Shown here piece after piece: positions 1 through 9,477 of a stretch of DNA of 64,000 nt. The notes beneath the pieces were generated by a model. It was not told the DNA's origin. It did not search any database and worked only from the letters and a program-made list of their open reading frames with translations. The DNA lies in assembly GCA_030737875.1 (NCBI GenBank), contig CM060921.1, positions 403,288,192 to 403,352,191 of the forward strand, in the 5' to 3' direction. This stretch comes from Allium sativum (Eukaryota > Streptophyta > Magnoliopsida > Asparagales > Amaryllidaceae). Made by a program: the position numbers and the translations under genes. Position 1 is the stretch's first letter, and the number at the start of each line of letters is the position of its first letter.

Positions 1-966
1 TGAGACGCCGTGGCATCTGTAAATAGGTCTGTGTCATTTAAAGGTTGCCACTTTAGGGAGTGATACACCCTTCTGTGGGATTGGCACAGGGTATTTATGT
101 ATTAGGGAGTCGATCGCTTGGGGTAGATTTAGGGTACACTTAGTTCTGTCTGTTTCCGTTGGGGTACCATCTATTTTTGTTGGGTGGTAACACCTGTCTG
201 TTTCTGCGTGGTACCGTCTGTTGGGGTGGTAAAGGCCCATTTACTAGTGTACACCTAATTCTAACATTCTGTTTCCGTAAGGATTATTCTGTTTCTGTAC
301 CATCTGTTCGGGTGGTAAAGGCCCATTATTCTGTTTCTGTTTAGACATTAGGGTAACACCTAATCCTGTTATACTAGTATTAGTGTAGAGAAGTAAAATA
401 TAAGTAAGAAGCATAACTTGGGCTATATCATTCTGTTTCTTCTGTTTAGCTCAAGTATATTAGTTGCTCCTGTTGATATTGTCACTTATCCAGCTTTATT
501 TTCATGTCATGATATTATTATCTGTTCATATGCTGAAAGTCACTGGACTTGCCAAACTTTATGTTTGACCTTGCTTGTTTTCTCCCCTTCTCTTTCGTCC
601 CTCCCCCCTCCCCCTCCAAGGTTTGTAGGGTGGAAATCTAGGAGCTTGATTTGGACTTTCTCTGCTTGAAGTATCGCTTGGCCTTGGCTCTATCTTTCCA
701 TGGCAGTTTATGTTGGGGGATTATGATTTTAAAAACTATGTATTCTGAAGACTTTTGTACAAGACTGATATTTTTGTACTTGAATTATGATATTGTGATT
801 TGAAAAGATGTAACCAAACTTACTTTGGTTTCTGTTGTAATAAAGTTATAAATTTTTCAAGTACTGTTTTATTTGTCTTGTAAATTTCTGCTCTGTCTAC
901 AAAAACGCTCCATCAAAGTTAAAGCATTCCCTTTGTGAGTGACCTTAACGGAGGTGGGGTGTTACA
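1..966 (+). repeat. 5' LTR of A1, 3' portion only
   Basis: This aligns along its whole length with about 10069-11041, the last part of the A1 3' LTR, and ends in the same GGGGTGTTACA. About a dozen differences are visible in the first 230 bp, so the two LTRs differ by roughly 5%. A tRNA-Met-type PBS follows immediately. It contains short repeats built on CTGTTTCYGTTGGGGTACC around 150-340 and a C/T-rich tract ending in AG near 620-628 that could be a splice acceptor. The 83-codon open frame at 418-669 is only LTR sequence; its 3' LTR counterpart ends differently after a C-run change. Confidence 0.9.
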
Positions 967-968
967 CT

Positions 969-988
969 TGGTATCAGAGCTGAAGGTT
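969..988 (+). promoter_or_regulatory. Primer-binding site of A1
   Basis: TGGTATCAGAGC, the complement of the 3' end of plant initiator tRNA-Met, begins two bases after the LTR end. This is the usual minus-strand primer site of plant Ty3/gypsy and copia elements and fixes the LTR/internal border and element orientation. Confidence 0.93.
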
Positions 989-1129
989 ACCAGACTTGAT
1001 AAAAAGCTTATGAAAAACTATTTTCAGAAAGGTTTTAAAAGAAAGTATTTTCAAAAAAGGAAAGCCTGTTTTGAAATGCATAATCCCCAAAGTCATAGCC
1101 TATCTTTCTATCCTTTGGTTTGAATCTTT

Positions 1130-1149
1130 CCTTTTTCTTTCGTTTCAGC
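1130..1149 (+). other. Putative splice acceptor directly before A1 gag
   Basis: A pyrimidine-rich run ends in TTTCAG one base before the gag ATG. The same arrangement (T-rich run, then TTTTTAG, one base, ATG) is present before gag in A2 on the minus strand (35607-35625). Conservation of pyrimidine tract, AG and spacing in two diverged copies suggests a real 3' splice site. Chance in a T-rich leader is the alternative. Confidence 0.4.
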
Positions 1150-2103
1150 ATGTCTGGGGATCTTAACCTTCCCGAGGGCGTACCGGTACCTGGCTGGTTC
1201 AGGAGGTACTTAGAGGCTAGGGCCAACGATGCAGGCCCAGCAGACATTCCTCCTCCAGCCGCAGCGATTCCCCCTCCTCCGCCCCCACCTCGTGCAATTG
1301 CTTTCTCAAAGATCTATAAAGATTTTAGGGCCATCGGTGGAAAGGATTTCAAGGGAACTGAATCGTTCGTAGAAGCGAGGAACTGGCTCAAAGAAACTGA
1401 GGTTCTGTTCGTTATCTTTGAGGTGTACGATAGGCAGAAGGTACAATTGGCGGTATGGTTGCTCAAGGACAAAGCTTCCTATTGGTGGGAAGTCACGAAC
1501 GCCGAGAGGCCGGTTGAAACGTGGATAGATTTCAGAACAAGGTTTGAGACGAAATTCCTCTCGCAAGCTGAACGAAGTCTACAACTGGAAAAGTTCTTAT
1601 CTCTTAAGCAAGGAAGTATGATGGTCAAGGAATACGTCAACCAGTTCAGCCAACTGGCTAGGTTCAGACTAGATTTAGTCAACACCCAGCATAAAAAGGC
1701 TCTCCGCTTTGTTAAAGGATTGAACGAGCCACTGCACAGCCTAGCCATGACCCATGTACCCATGGGAGCAACTTACGAGTGATTGGTGGACATGGCACTA
1801 CTACACGAGGAAGACAAGGGCAAGAAAGAGGCAAAGAAGGAAGAAACACAGAACAAGAAAGCATGACCCAAAAAGGAAACACAAAATAAGGATGAAAAGT
1901 CTGAAGATAAGAAGGAGAAAAAGTGCTTTACTTGTGGAAGCTCGACTCATCTGAACAAGGATTGCAGAAAAAGAAAGGGCACTTGCTTCAACTATGGTGA
2001 GATGGGACACTTCACTAGGGACTGTCCGAAGAAACGAGGGCAAGGGAAGAGGGCAGGACCAACTTCTGGAGGGCAGGCGAACACTCTCGAGGCTAGTGGA
2101 TAG
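1150..2103 (+). pseudogene. gag pseudogene of A1 (Retrotrans_gag plus two CCHC knuckles)
   Basis: Gag forms the virus-like particle and binds element RNA. The frame opens at ATG 1150 and runs 317 codons to TAG 2101, with two in-frame stops (TGA at 1780 and TGA at 1864). A proline-rich stretch lies near residues 40-55. A Retrotrans_gag-like core follows at about residues 60-215, with motifs such as ASYWWEV, FLSLKQG and VKEYVNQFSQLARF. Then come a Lys/Glu-rich linker and two zinc knuckles. The first, from residue 259, has all four ligands (CFTC...H...C). The second, from residue 279, has its second Cys changed to Tyr. No protease follows. The start is chosen because A2 begins with the same MSG at the equivalent place. 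Ty3/gypsy gag identity is firm; this copy is non-functional. Confidence 0.88.
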
Positions 2104-2806
2104 GATAGAAATAAGGAAACTTTCTGTAGGATGTTTAATTTCTTTATCTGGTTGTTGAGTTAAAGCTCTTTTCTTATTCTGGCATTTTTTCTGTAATCGA
2201 TACTCTGCACTTTAATACTAGTATTGTTTCTGATTCCGCTGTAGACTCAGACCCATAAGGGTTATGACTCATCTAATTGTGATAAGTTGGGTGTCTGTGT
2301 TGAGCGTTAAGTTGACTATGACGCATACATTCTGAGTTTTTATCATGCTTAGCTTCCTAAGAATCATTTGGTGATCTGATCCATATCAGTAGTCTGTAGG
2401 AGTTTTTACTCAAAGTGTGAAATAGATTTCCAGTTGGGCATTTGTTTAATGGGAGTGATTCTCTGATTATTAATCTGATGTTGATTTCGGTCTTCGGGGT
2501 TGATACATAGGGAGTTATTCTCTTAAACCGATGTCTAATGGGAACCTAGCTTTAGTTTTAATTATACTTGCCTCTATCACTCGACTTTTTCCTTCGACCT
2601 TTAGGTAGAAACTAATGGGTGTAAACATGTGTTTGAGACATGTTATGTTTGATGGTTATAAGTGGATGCAAGTGGTTGCTAGTGATTGCAAGTGGATGCA
2701 TTTACACACACTAGGCAATAGATCGGCTCAAAAACACTTTCATACTGCATATGGATGTGTGTGCATTTTTTTTTATAGATGCGAAATGGTTGACTCAGCA
2801 CATGAA
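2104..2806 (+). other. Non-coding internal segment of A1
   Basis: No open frame with retroelement motifs is visible between the gag stop and the E insertion. The same sequence, diverged, lies between gag and the PPT of A2 (minus strand, about 33902-34740), so it belongs to the element. It includes alternating GGATGCAA/GTGGTTGC words near 2650-2700. Confidence 0.7.
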
Positions 2807-2811
2807 TGTTG
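2807..2811 (+). repeat. Target-site duplication of solo LTR E, left copy (TGTTG)
   Basis: The identical TGTTG lies at 7187-7191, just outside the other LTR terminus. The uninterrupted site is visible in A2 on the minus strand at 33897-33901, where one TGTTG joins the two flanks. Confidence 0.93.
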
Positions 2812-3145
2812 TGTAACACCCCACCTCCGCTAGGGTCACTCACAAAGGGAATGCACTAGGTTTGGTGAAGCATTATCGAGGTAAACATGAACAGAAATAT
2901 TACAAGACAGAACATATATTAAACAGCGGAAGTAAAACAAATTTCATTACCTTATAAAATAAGGTCTAAAGCCTTTTACATCATAATACATCAAAACCTG
3001 TCTTGCAATAGTAAAGAAGCATAAAACCATTTCATAAATTATTCCCCAAGTAAAACAGTAAAGTAGCCATAGCCAAGAAAAGTCCAAGCCATGCGTGATG
3101 ACCTTCAAGCAGAAGAAGTCCGAACTAGATAACAGTGTTTCCTCC

Positions 3146-3160
3146 CTGAAACCTGGGGGG
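3146..3160 (-). other. Putative splice acceptor near the end of LTR E
   Basis: On the minus strand a run of C residues is followed by CAG and then TTTCAG|GGAGG. The equivalent position in LTRs A2, A1 and B also has a C-rich tract and AG|GG(T/A)GG. It lies about 330 bp before the LTR 3' end. Confidence 0.4.
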
Positions 3161-3394
3161 GAAACGGAAGACAAAGAGGCGAAACAAAACGGGGTCAGTC
3201 ATAAAGACTGGTAAGTCCTATCTACTTCCAGTATAAAAACAGGTAAAGGTAACATGACATGCATAAACTGAAAGTAAACATAAGGATGACTACAAGATAG
3301 ATAAACTAAACCAGGGTAACAGGCTGAACTACTGTAGCAAGGTAAACTAAGATATCATGATAAACTACGGTGTCATGATAAATCAAGGTATCAC

Positions 3395-3495
3395 ATCGTC
3401 AGGTTTCTATCAAGTATACTATCCCAAGGTATCTATCCTGTATACCATCCCATGGTGTCTATCACGTATACCATCCCAGGGTATTTATCATGTAT
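3395..3495. repeat. Short tandem repeat TATCAnGTATACnATCCCAnGG in LTR E
   Basis: About three diverged copies of a roughly 33-bp unit containing GTATAC and ATCCCA follow each other. There is no coding meaning. Confidence 0.6.
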
Positions 3496-4559
3496 ATTTG
3501 CTCTGCACCTCTCGTACTAATATCCCAACCCGCGTCATGTGTCAACTATGAATGTCCCTTGCCCAATGTCATGTAAGGGTCCGTGTCAACCTAATATATA
3601 TAGCATATGTAGGTTTTCCCAACTCGTATGTTTCTTTCCATGTATAAGTTCAGTCCTTTGCCGTAGGCCATACGGGCTTTCCCATGTAAACGTTTTATCC
3701 TTGAGGTTATTTTGGACTGCTACCCTTGATCTGGTTATGTTTTCTTACCATGAACTATCGCGTGTTCACTTAGGATTTATGTCACCTAGGACCACTAGGG
3801 ATTATGCTACCTAATGAACGTTTCCGTGTCTCGGTTTGTGTTCAGCCACCTAGGGCCACTAGTGATTATGCCACCCGTCAACCGCGCCCTTTATCCCGCG
3901 TATGTATCATGAATCGTTTTCCATGTCTAGACGCACATGTTCCTCAATGTGCCATCCGAGTTCCGTGCCAGGGAAAATCAAGAAATATGGAACTCGGTCG
4001 AGAGCTTTAAGTCGTCTGCGGATGCATATATCAAGGTCTGTTTTTGTACCCGTGGCTATGGTCCCACGTGACTCCTCCCTCAACTACTGAAAGGCAATCC
4101 AAGAAAAATCATGTATGAGAACTACATCCCGGCCCCACTATAGCCCCACTTTCCTATGGGCCAACCTCACCCATGACTCGATAGCAAGAACATGGTTTGT
4201 TGGGAGTTCTCTGCCTTTCCGTTCGTACACGATTGACTAAAGATGGTAGGTAGTCCGCGACGTGCTATCCAGGGCAAAATCAAGTATCGTCGACTCTACG
4301 CTAATCCATCCCATTCTTTAGGTCGCTCGCATAGCAACCAAGGCATACTCTTGGCTCTTCTATCGCAGACCTTAACCTCTGTGAGGCCGGGTTTCATGGA
4401 CCACCTGCCACCTCACAGAGGGATACCAAGAGTACCCTCACGTCTCACGAAGCTACCAGTTCGTTGGAGCCTTTATCCAAGTCGGATAATTTGCTCCTCC
4501 TCGTGTGTTTAAGCGATGACCTACCATATCGGGTTGCTCATCCATTCATGAACTAGTCC

Positions 4560-5560
4560 CATGTCCTTGGCTAAGAATTATTACTTAGTTATACTTAACT
4601 AAGGTTTACCACTTAGCTTCTTTTCCCCGTTACCCTTGATTAACCACGATTTTCTACCTAGTTCCTCTAACTAGGGTTTTGTCTATTGGGTTAGGTGTTG
4701 TTATTCAGGTTCATGACTTAGCCCACCTACGAATCATGTCAAGATTGGCTAAGTTTTTAAGTTCAAGGTTTAGCCCTACAAGTTGGTTAAGTGTACTAAG
4801 AAGCTCATGACTTAACCCTATCAAGTCAAATTGGTTAAGTATTTATTTGTCTTAACCCTATCAGATTATCATGTTAGATTGATTAAGCATAGATTATCTT
4901 AATCCCATCAGATTTTCGAGTCGGATTGGTTAAGTATGGGTTAACTTAACCCCATCCACTAATCGTATTACAATGGTTAAGCCTAATTTAAAAGGTCTTA
5001 TGACTTAACCATACCAGGTCCACATATTAGATTGGTTAAGTGTAGGTTACTTAATCTCATCAAATCATCATGTATAATTGGTTAAGTATAAGTTACTTAA
5101 CCCCATTAAATTATCATGTTAAGTTGGTTAAGTATTGGTTACTTAACCTCATTGAATTACCAAGTTTAGATTGGTTAATTGTTTAACTTAACCCCATCGA
5201 ATTACCGTGCTTAGATTAGTTAAGTGAAGGTTACTTAACCCCATCTAATTACCGTGTTTAGATTAGTTAAGTCTAAGTTACTTAATCCCATCTAATTACC
5301 AAGTCGGATTAGTTAAGTGTAAATCACTTAACCCCATCGAATTTACCGTGTTAGATTAGTTAAGTATGGATTACTTAACCCCATCTAATTACCGTGTTTA
5401 GATTAGTCAAGTGTAGGTTACCTAACCCCATCCCCTAATTGTCTTATATGGTTAAGTGTCATTAAGGAACCAAGTCCGGTTTAACTTAACCTACCCATTC
5501 GTGTCATATCGGTTAAGTGTCATTAATCAAAATTACTTAACCTTTCCATGTGGCATTAAT
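4560..5560. repeat. TTAACC/GGTTAAG palindromic tandem array in LTR E
   Basis: Many diverged copies of a unit of about 47 bp occur; the most regular part is 5000-5450. Each unit contains TTAAGT, 5-9 bases, then ACTTAACC, so it can fold into a short hairpin, followed by a spacer like CCATCTAATTACCGTG. Unit sequences differ, yet the GGTTAAGT/ACTTAACC inverted pair recurs throughout. Confidence 0.8.
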
Positions 5561-5587
5561 TAGATTAATGCACCTCAACCTCTCACA

Positions 5588-5656
5588 TTAGACTTTGTTG
5601 TGGTTACTAGTTAAGCCGGGCGGGTCTGGGTAGATTTACACCACAACCTAGTCTAA
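5588..5656 (-). other. Conserved LTR hairpin, first of pair in E
   Basis: TTAGACT (5588-5594) pairs with AGTCTAA (5650-5656), and GTTGTGGT (5597-5604) pairs with ACCACAAC (5640-5647). The apical part keeps the TTAAGCCGG...GGGTC core seen in A1, A2 and B. Confidence 0.7.
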
Positions 5657-5693
5657 CCTCGGGTTTTAAGTGCTACATGACCAACTACCCACA

Positions 5694-5767
5694 TTGGGTC
5701 CTATTGTTTGTAGCCACTAGTTAAGGCAGGCGGGTCCGGGTAGATTTATGCTACAAACTCAACCCAA
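5694..5767 (-). other. Conserved LTR hairpin, second of pair in E
   Basis: TTGGGT (5694-5699) pairs with ACCCAA (5762-5767), and GTTTGTAGC (5706-5714) pairs perfectly with GCTACAAAC (5750-5758). Both stems differ in sequence from the first hairpin and from A1, but pairing is kept. Confidence 0.72.
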
Positions 5768-6016
5768 CCTCGAGTTGGCCACTTTCATGTTTGGTCTAGT
5801 GTCTTATTACACTTACAACCCACCCATGTCTAGTTCAAGTTCCATGTTTTCCCCCACGTGTCATGACCATATTTAAATGTATCATGAATGTCATGTTCTC
5901 ATGTAAACCCCATGTCAAGTTTTTCATGTCATACCCACGTTTTTCCTAAGCTACCCAAACGTATTTCCAACCCAAGTGGAAGCGAGTCACATAGTAGGGT
6001 ATTATGCCAACATATT

Positions 6017-6203
6017 GGCCACAAACATGCATAGTATCATAAGGGGATTTGGCCACAAACATGCATAGTGTCATAAGGGAATTTGGCCGCAAACATGCAT
6101 AGTGTCATAAGGGAATTTGGCCACAAATATGCATATTATCATAAGTGAATTTGGCCACAAACATGCATAGCATTCTAAGGTAATTTGGCCACAAACATGC
6201 ATA
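6017..6203. repeat. 34-bp tandem array in LTR E
   Basis: Six consecutive copies of a unit beginning GGCCACAAACATGCATAG and ending in CATAAGGGAATTT are present. Each carries ATGCAT. Copies differ by a few bases. Confidence 0.88.
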
Positions 6204-6474
6204 AGCCCCAAAGTCAAGTCTTTGCCCATGTTTCACAAGTCAAGTGGTTCCCAAAGGTCCATGCTAACATTTCATAGATAAAGATTCAAACTTGCAAGAT
6301 ATACTAGGTTAAACATAACATGAATGGCATGTTTAAGTCGCTACAACTTAGCCCAAGGTCATAGATCATAGAAAAGGGACAAATTTAGGTTCACATAAGC
6401 TAGCATACTTATGTTTCATCGCATTTTATCCCATGTCACATAAGAACCACCGTTAGAATCTACAAGTAGCTAGA

Positions 6475-6481
6475 ACTTACA
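6475..6481 (-). other. Putative splice donor in LTR E leader
   Basis: The minus strand reads TAT|GTAAGT about 260 bp downstream of the TATA box, in the leader. Equivalent donors are present in A2, X and D. Confidence 0.45.
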
Positions 6482-6737
6482 TAGCGAGGCTTAGGGAATG
6501 AGAATGATCCGTCTTGACGAAGAAAGGTGGCTCCTTTGTCGAAGAATCGTCATGGAATTTGCGTAGCAACGTTGATCTCTCTTCGATTTGGTGTAGCAAG
6601 CTTGCACCTTTTGATTTGAATCCGATTTGAATGCATAGTCTCTAGGAATTGGAGATGGAGGCCATGATCACTCGGCATTTGGGCAGCACTTCGTGGCATG
6701 AGTGATTTGTGAGGGTTTAGGGTAGGCTTTAGGGGTC

Positions 6738-6745
6738 TTTTTATA
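6738..6745 (-). promoter_or_regulatory. TATA box of LTR E
   Basis: The minus strand reads CTCTATAAAAAGACC about 440 bp inside the LTR start, a plausible Pol II TATA element separating U3 from R. Confidence 0.6.
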
Positions 6746-6852
6746 GAGATTAGGAGTAGTTTAGGCCGTAGGATAAACCCTAGGATAGATCTGAACCCTC
6801 AAAAATCGTCACAAGCCTCCAAAACCGAGCCAAAACCAGAAGCAGGTGCACC

Positions 6853-6935
6853 AGGTCGCTGGTTCGACCGGGGGGGGGGGGGGGTCGACCCAGGGGTCGA
6901 CACCCATGTCGACATGGGTGTCGACACCCTGTGTG
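6853..6935. repeat. GTCGAC palindrome cluster and G-tract in U3 of LTR E
   Basis: Several GTCGAC palindromes lie within about 80 bp, next to a run of 15 or more G. The same kind of cluster sits at the same U3 position in A1 (7780-7862) and, degraded, in A2. Confidence 0.75.
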
Positions 6936-7086
6936 TCTGGCAGGAATTTTCCCGCCTTCTCTTTTTGGGCTGAATTCAAATCTGTTTTCGGATTTGAATT
7001 TTCGTGAAACTTCGCGAGGCCATATCTCGGTCATACGGACTCCGATTTACGAAATTTCGGACTCTATTTCGCGTATTTTTCTGAGA

Positions 7087-7107
7087 CGAACGCAATGGCG
7101 CAATCCG
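7087..7107 (-). promoter_or_regulatory. Conserved U3 motif in LTR E
   Basis: On the minus strand GGATTGCGCCATTGCGTTCG lies about 80 bp inside the LTR start. A near-identical copy is in A1 (7583-7602), and a changed copy is in both A2 LTRs. It is followed in E and A1 by GGAGTCCGTATGA and GAGATATG. Confidence 0.55.
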
Positions 7108-7186
7108 TTTATCCTGATTCAGATTTTATAATTTAATTCTTCCTTTATTCTTGTCTTAACACGTTGTTAAAATTCGGGTTGTTACA

Positions 7187-7191
7187 TGTTG
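7187..7191 (+). repeat. Target-site duplication of solo LTR E, right copy (TGTTG)
   Basis: It matches 2807-2811 exactly. A1 internal sequence resumes after it. Confidence 0.93.
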
Positions 7192-7501
7192 CATACGAAT
7201 GAACGGTTGTGCACTCATATAAAAATGATATGCATCAAATAGGAAAATTGCATACATGTGGAACTCATGGCACTGACATAATTCACATTAAGGAGGTCAA
7301 CTGAATCAGTAGACCACCTGATCTTTGCATTAAATAAGGAACATATACACACACTTTTGCATATGTTCATACAACATTAGAAGTTTTCTAAGGACATTTT
7401 ATGCTTGTGGATGATGGTTGAGTAGATGGATGACCGGATGGTTAGACACGTTCTTCTTAACTTGAAGATTTCGGGGACGAAATCCTTTAAGGATGGGAGA
7501 A
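7192..7501 (+). other. 3' end of A1 internal region with polypurine tract
   Basis: This is non-coding. The last 40 bp read GGGGACGAAATCC, then the purine-rich AAGGATGGGAGAA directly before the 3' LTR. That is the plus-strand primer site (PPT) and is typical of plant chromovirus-related elements. A2 and X have the same GGGGACGAA word before their PPTs. Confidence 0.8.
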
Positions 7502-7780
7502 TGTAACACCCCGTATTTTTTGTAAACGTATAAGTGACAAATCAGAGAATAATTAATTTTTAAAATAAGAATCAAGGGAAACGGGTTGCGCCATTGCGTT
7601 CGCCTCGAAATTCTTCTGGGAAACCGGTCCGAGTTTTCGAGAAACGGAGTCCGTATGAGGGAGATATGACCCTCCGAAGTTTTAGGAATTTTCAGAACTG
7701 AAAACATCTTGTAATTCGAATTCGAAATTCGAATTCAAACGCCAGCGCAGACTGGGCGGGAATTTTCCGGCCCAAGACCA

Positions 7781-7862
7781 GGTCGACCTGGGGGTCGACA
7801 CTATGGTCGACCTCCCAGGGACCAGGTCGACCCTATGGTCGACCTGGGGGTTGACCTGGTGA
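7781..7862. repeat. GTCGAC palindrome cluster in U3 of A1
   Basis: GGTCGACC-type palindromes recur about five times in 80 bp, separated by 10-20 bp, about 90 bp upstream of the TATA box. The same arrangement occurs in LTR E. Confidence 0.75.
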
Positions 7863-7938
7863 CAGAACCCAGCTCTGAGCATGGGTTCATTCTGATGTAT
7901 CTGGTCACGTTTTCTGTCTAGATTCGTCCGCCTAATCC

Positions 7939-7946
7939 TATATAAA
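7939..7946 (+). promoter_or_regulatory. TATA box of A1 3' LTR
   Basis: TATATAAA in the context CCTATATAAACAGCC fits a plant TATA box. U3 would be about 470 bp. Confidence 0.65.
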
Positions 7947-8989
7947 CAGCCTCCTAGCCTTATTCTCTTTACACAATTTTATTCTCTCCTTATGTTGCCT
8001 CTGAAATATTATAAATAAATAAAATAATGGCGTCGCTACTCTGCTGGAATCAAAACTAGAAATAGTGCATCCTCTTCCAAATCCGAATTAGGTTAAAAGA
8101 GAACTACTGCAACTCTTCTTCTATAATCCAATCAAGGCAAGCACAGTTATTTTTAGATATGAATTTTAATTATGATCGTTACATGGTTGTAAATCTGAAT
8201 CTGAGGTTATGCATATTCTATTTTGTTTAGATCTATCCTATTGTAACTATTCTGTATCTCTCTTCTTCTGTTCTATAGCCAGGCTACCACGAGCCTGAGC
8301 CAAATCTCATAAGAGATTGATGCACAAATGCCAAACTTTTGGGGCAAATAATGAATGATGCATAAATTGGGCACGATTGATCTGTGACTGATTTGAGGAA
8401 AGAATATAGGCTGTAGCTAGAACATAAATCTGAGACATATGGCTAGACATGTTTGAAACATAAAGTGTATTGAACATATGACTTGAGGCATAAAAGAATA
8501 TTGGACATATGACTTAGGATTTGGGCATAAAGATTTAACTGTAAATAAGCAATTGATTTAGATACACGGCACATGTTGTAATTCAGGACATAAGTTGGAG
8601 GCATATTATATGAGATTGTTTATGACTTAGAATATAAAGGACATAAGTTGTAATTCGAGATCTGGACATACTTTATATATTATAGTCGGTAATTTAGAAG
8701 GAGTATTATTTTGTGTATAACTTAGGCATAAAGACCTATATTAAATAGGATAACCATTAATGTGAACACGCATAAAAGTGGGTTTTTGGATATATGACAT
8801 GCATTGTAATCCATGGCTATATTTGGCATAATTTATTTGTAAGGTTTTTGGAGAATATTCTGAACTATGCAAGTTAAATTAAAATTTGGAACATATGTTA
8901 CATGGTGGATTATGACCATAATTTGGGCTTATAAGTTTAGGCTTACTTTATGAATTAGGCAAGATATGTGAATAGGACTTTAAGGAATG

Positions 8990-9290
8990 TTTAATCGACT
9001 AAAACTGTTATCTGTCTAATATGCTAAATTTGCCTAATCTGCTAAATCTGTTACCTATTTATTCTACTGAATTGCCTAAACTGATAAATATGTTGAACCG
9101 CCTAATCTGTTAATTGTGCCCAATCTGCTAAATCTGTTGAGTTGCCTAATCTACTAAATCTGTTGAACCGCCCGAGCTGCTAAATCTGTTAGATCTGTTG
9201 AAAAGCTGAATGATTGTAATTTATGTAAAACATGTTAATTTGTTTAATCTGCTGCGACTTGAAAAGAAGTCAAATCTGTTAAATTGGCAG
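8990..9290. repeat. Degenerate CTGCTAAATCTGTTGAA repeats in A1 3' LTR
   Basis: Words such as GCCTAATCTGCTAAATCTG recur roughly every 20-30 bp with many substitutions. They are non-coding and AT-rich. Confidence 0.55.
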
Positions 9291-9359
9291 AATTAGTCTG
9301 ATATTTGTATCATTTGTAATGGAACAAATGGGTTATAATAAAAATGCTGAGACACGAGG

Positions 9360-9433
9360 TTAGACTCATGTTTGCGGTAGAAGGCTGCCCGGACCCAACC
9401 GGCTTAACCAGCAACCGCAAACTGCTAGTCTAA
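9360..9433 (+). other. Conserved LTR hairpin, first of pair in A1
   Basis: TTAGACT (9360-9366) pairs perfectly with AGTCTAA (9427-9433), and GTTTGCGGT (9370-9378) pairs perfectly with ACCGCAAAC (9414-9422). The apical 35 nt contains CCGG-ACCCAA-CCGG and CTG...CAG, which can extend the stem. Confidence 0.8.
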
Positions 9434-9477
9434 TGTGAGAGGTCGTAGGCATAAATAAAATATGCTTAGACACAAGG

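Larger units (their letters stand above)
2812..7186 (-). mobile_element. Solo LTR E, 4375 bp, minus strand
   Basis: On the minus strand it starts TGTAACAACCCG and ends GGGGTGTTACA, flanked by the 5-bp TSD TGTTG, with no PBS, PPT or coding region inside. It is therefore one LTR left after LTR-LTR recombination. Its last 40 bp resemble the A1/A2/B LTR ends (GAGTGAC...GGTGTTACA), and it shares the U3 motif, GTCGAC cluster and paired hairpins with them, so it is a related large-LTR family. Minus-strand promoter, donor and acceptor candidates and two tandem arrays are listed separately. The rest (about 3200-4550) is AT-balanced, non-coding LTR sequence without recognisable genes. Confidence 0.92.

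Noticed and set aside
418..669. 83-codon hydrophobic frame in A1 5' LTR, with a similar one at 10488-10703
   Set aside because: Similarity follows from LTR identity. The C-terminal part changes with a C-run indel and there is no domain or codon constraint, so it is not a gene.
3395..4512. Several 60-90 codon plus-strand frames in LTR E considered as genes
   Set aside because: They have no motifs, lie inside a solo LTR on the opposite strand and are not preserved in related LTRs.
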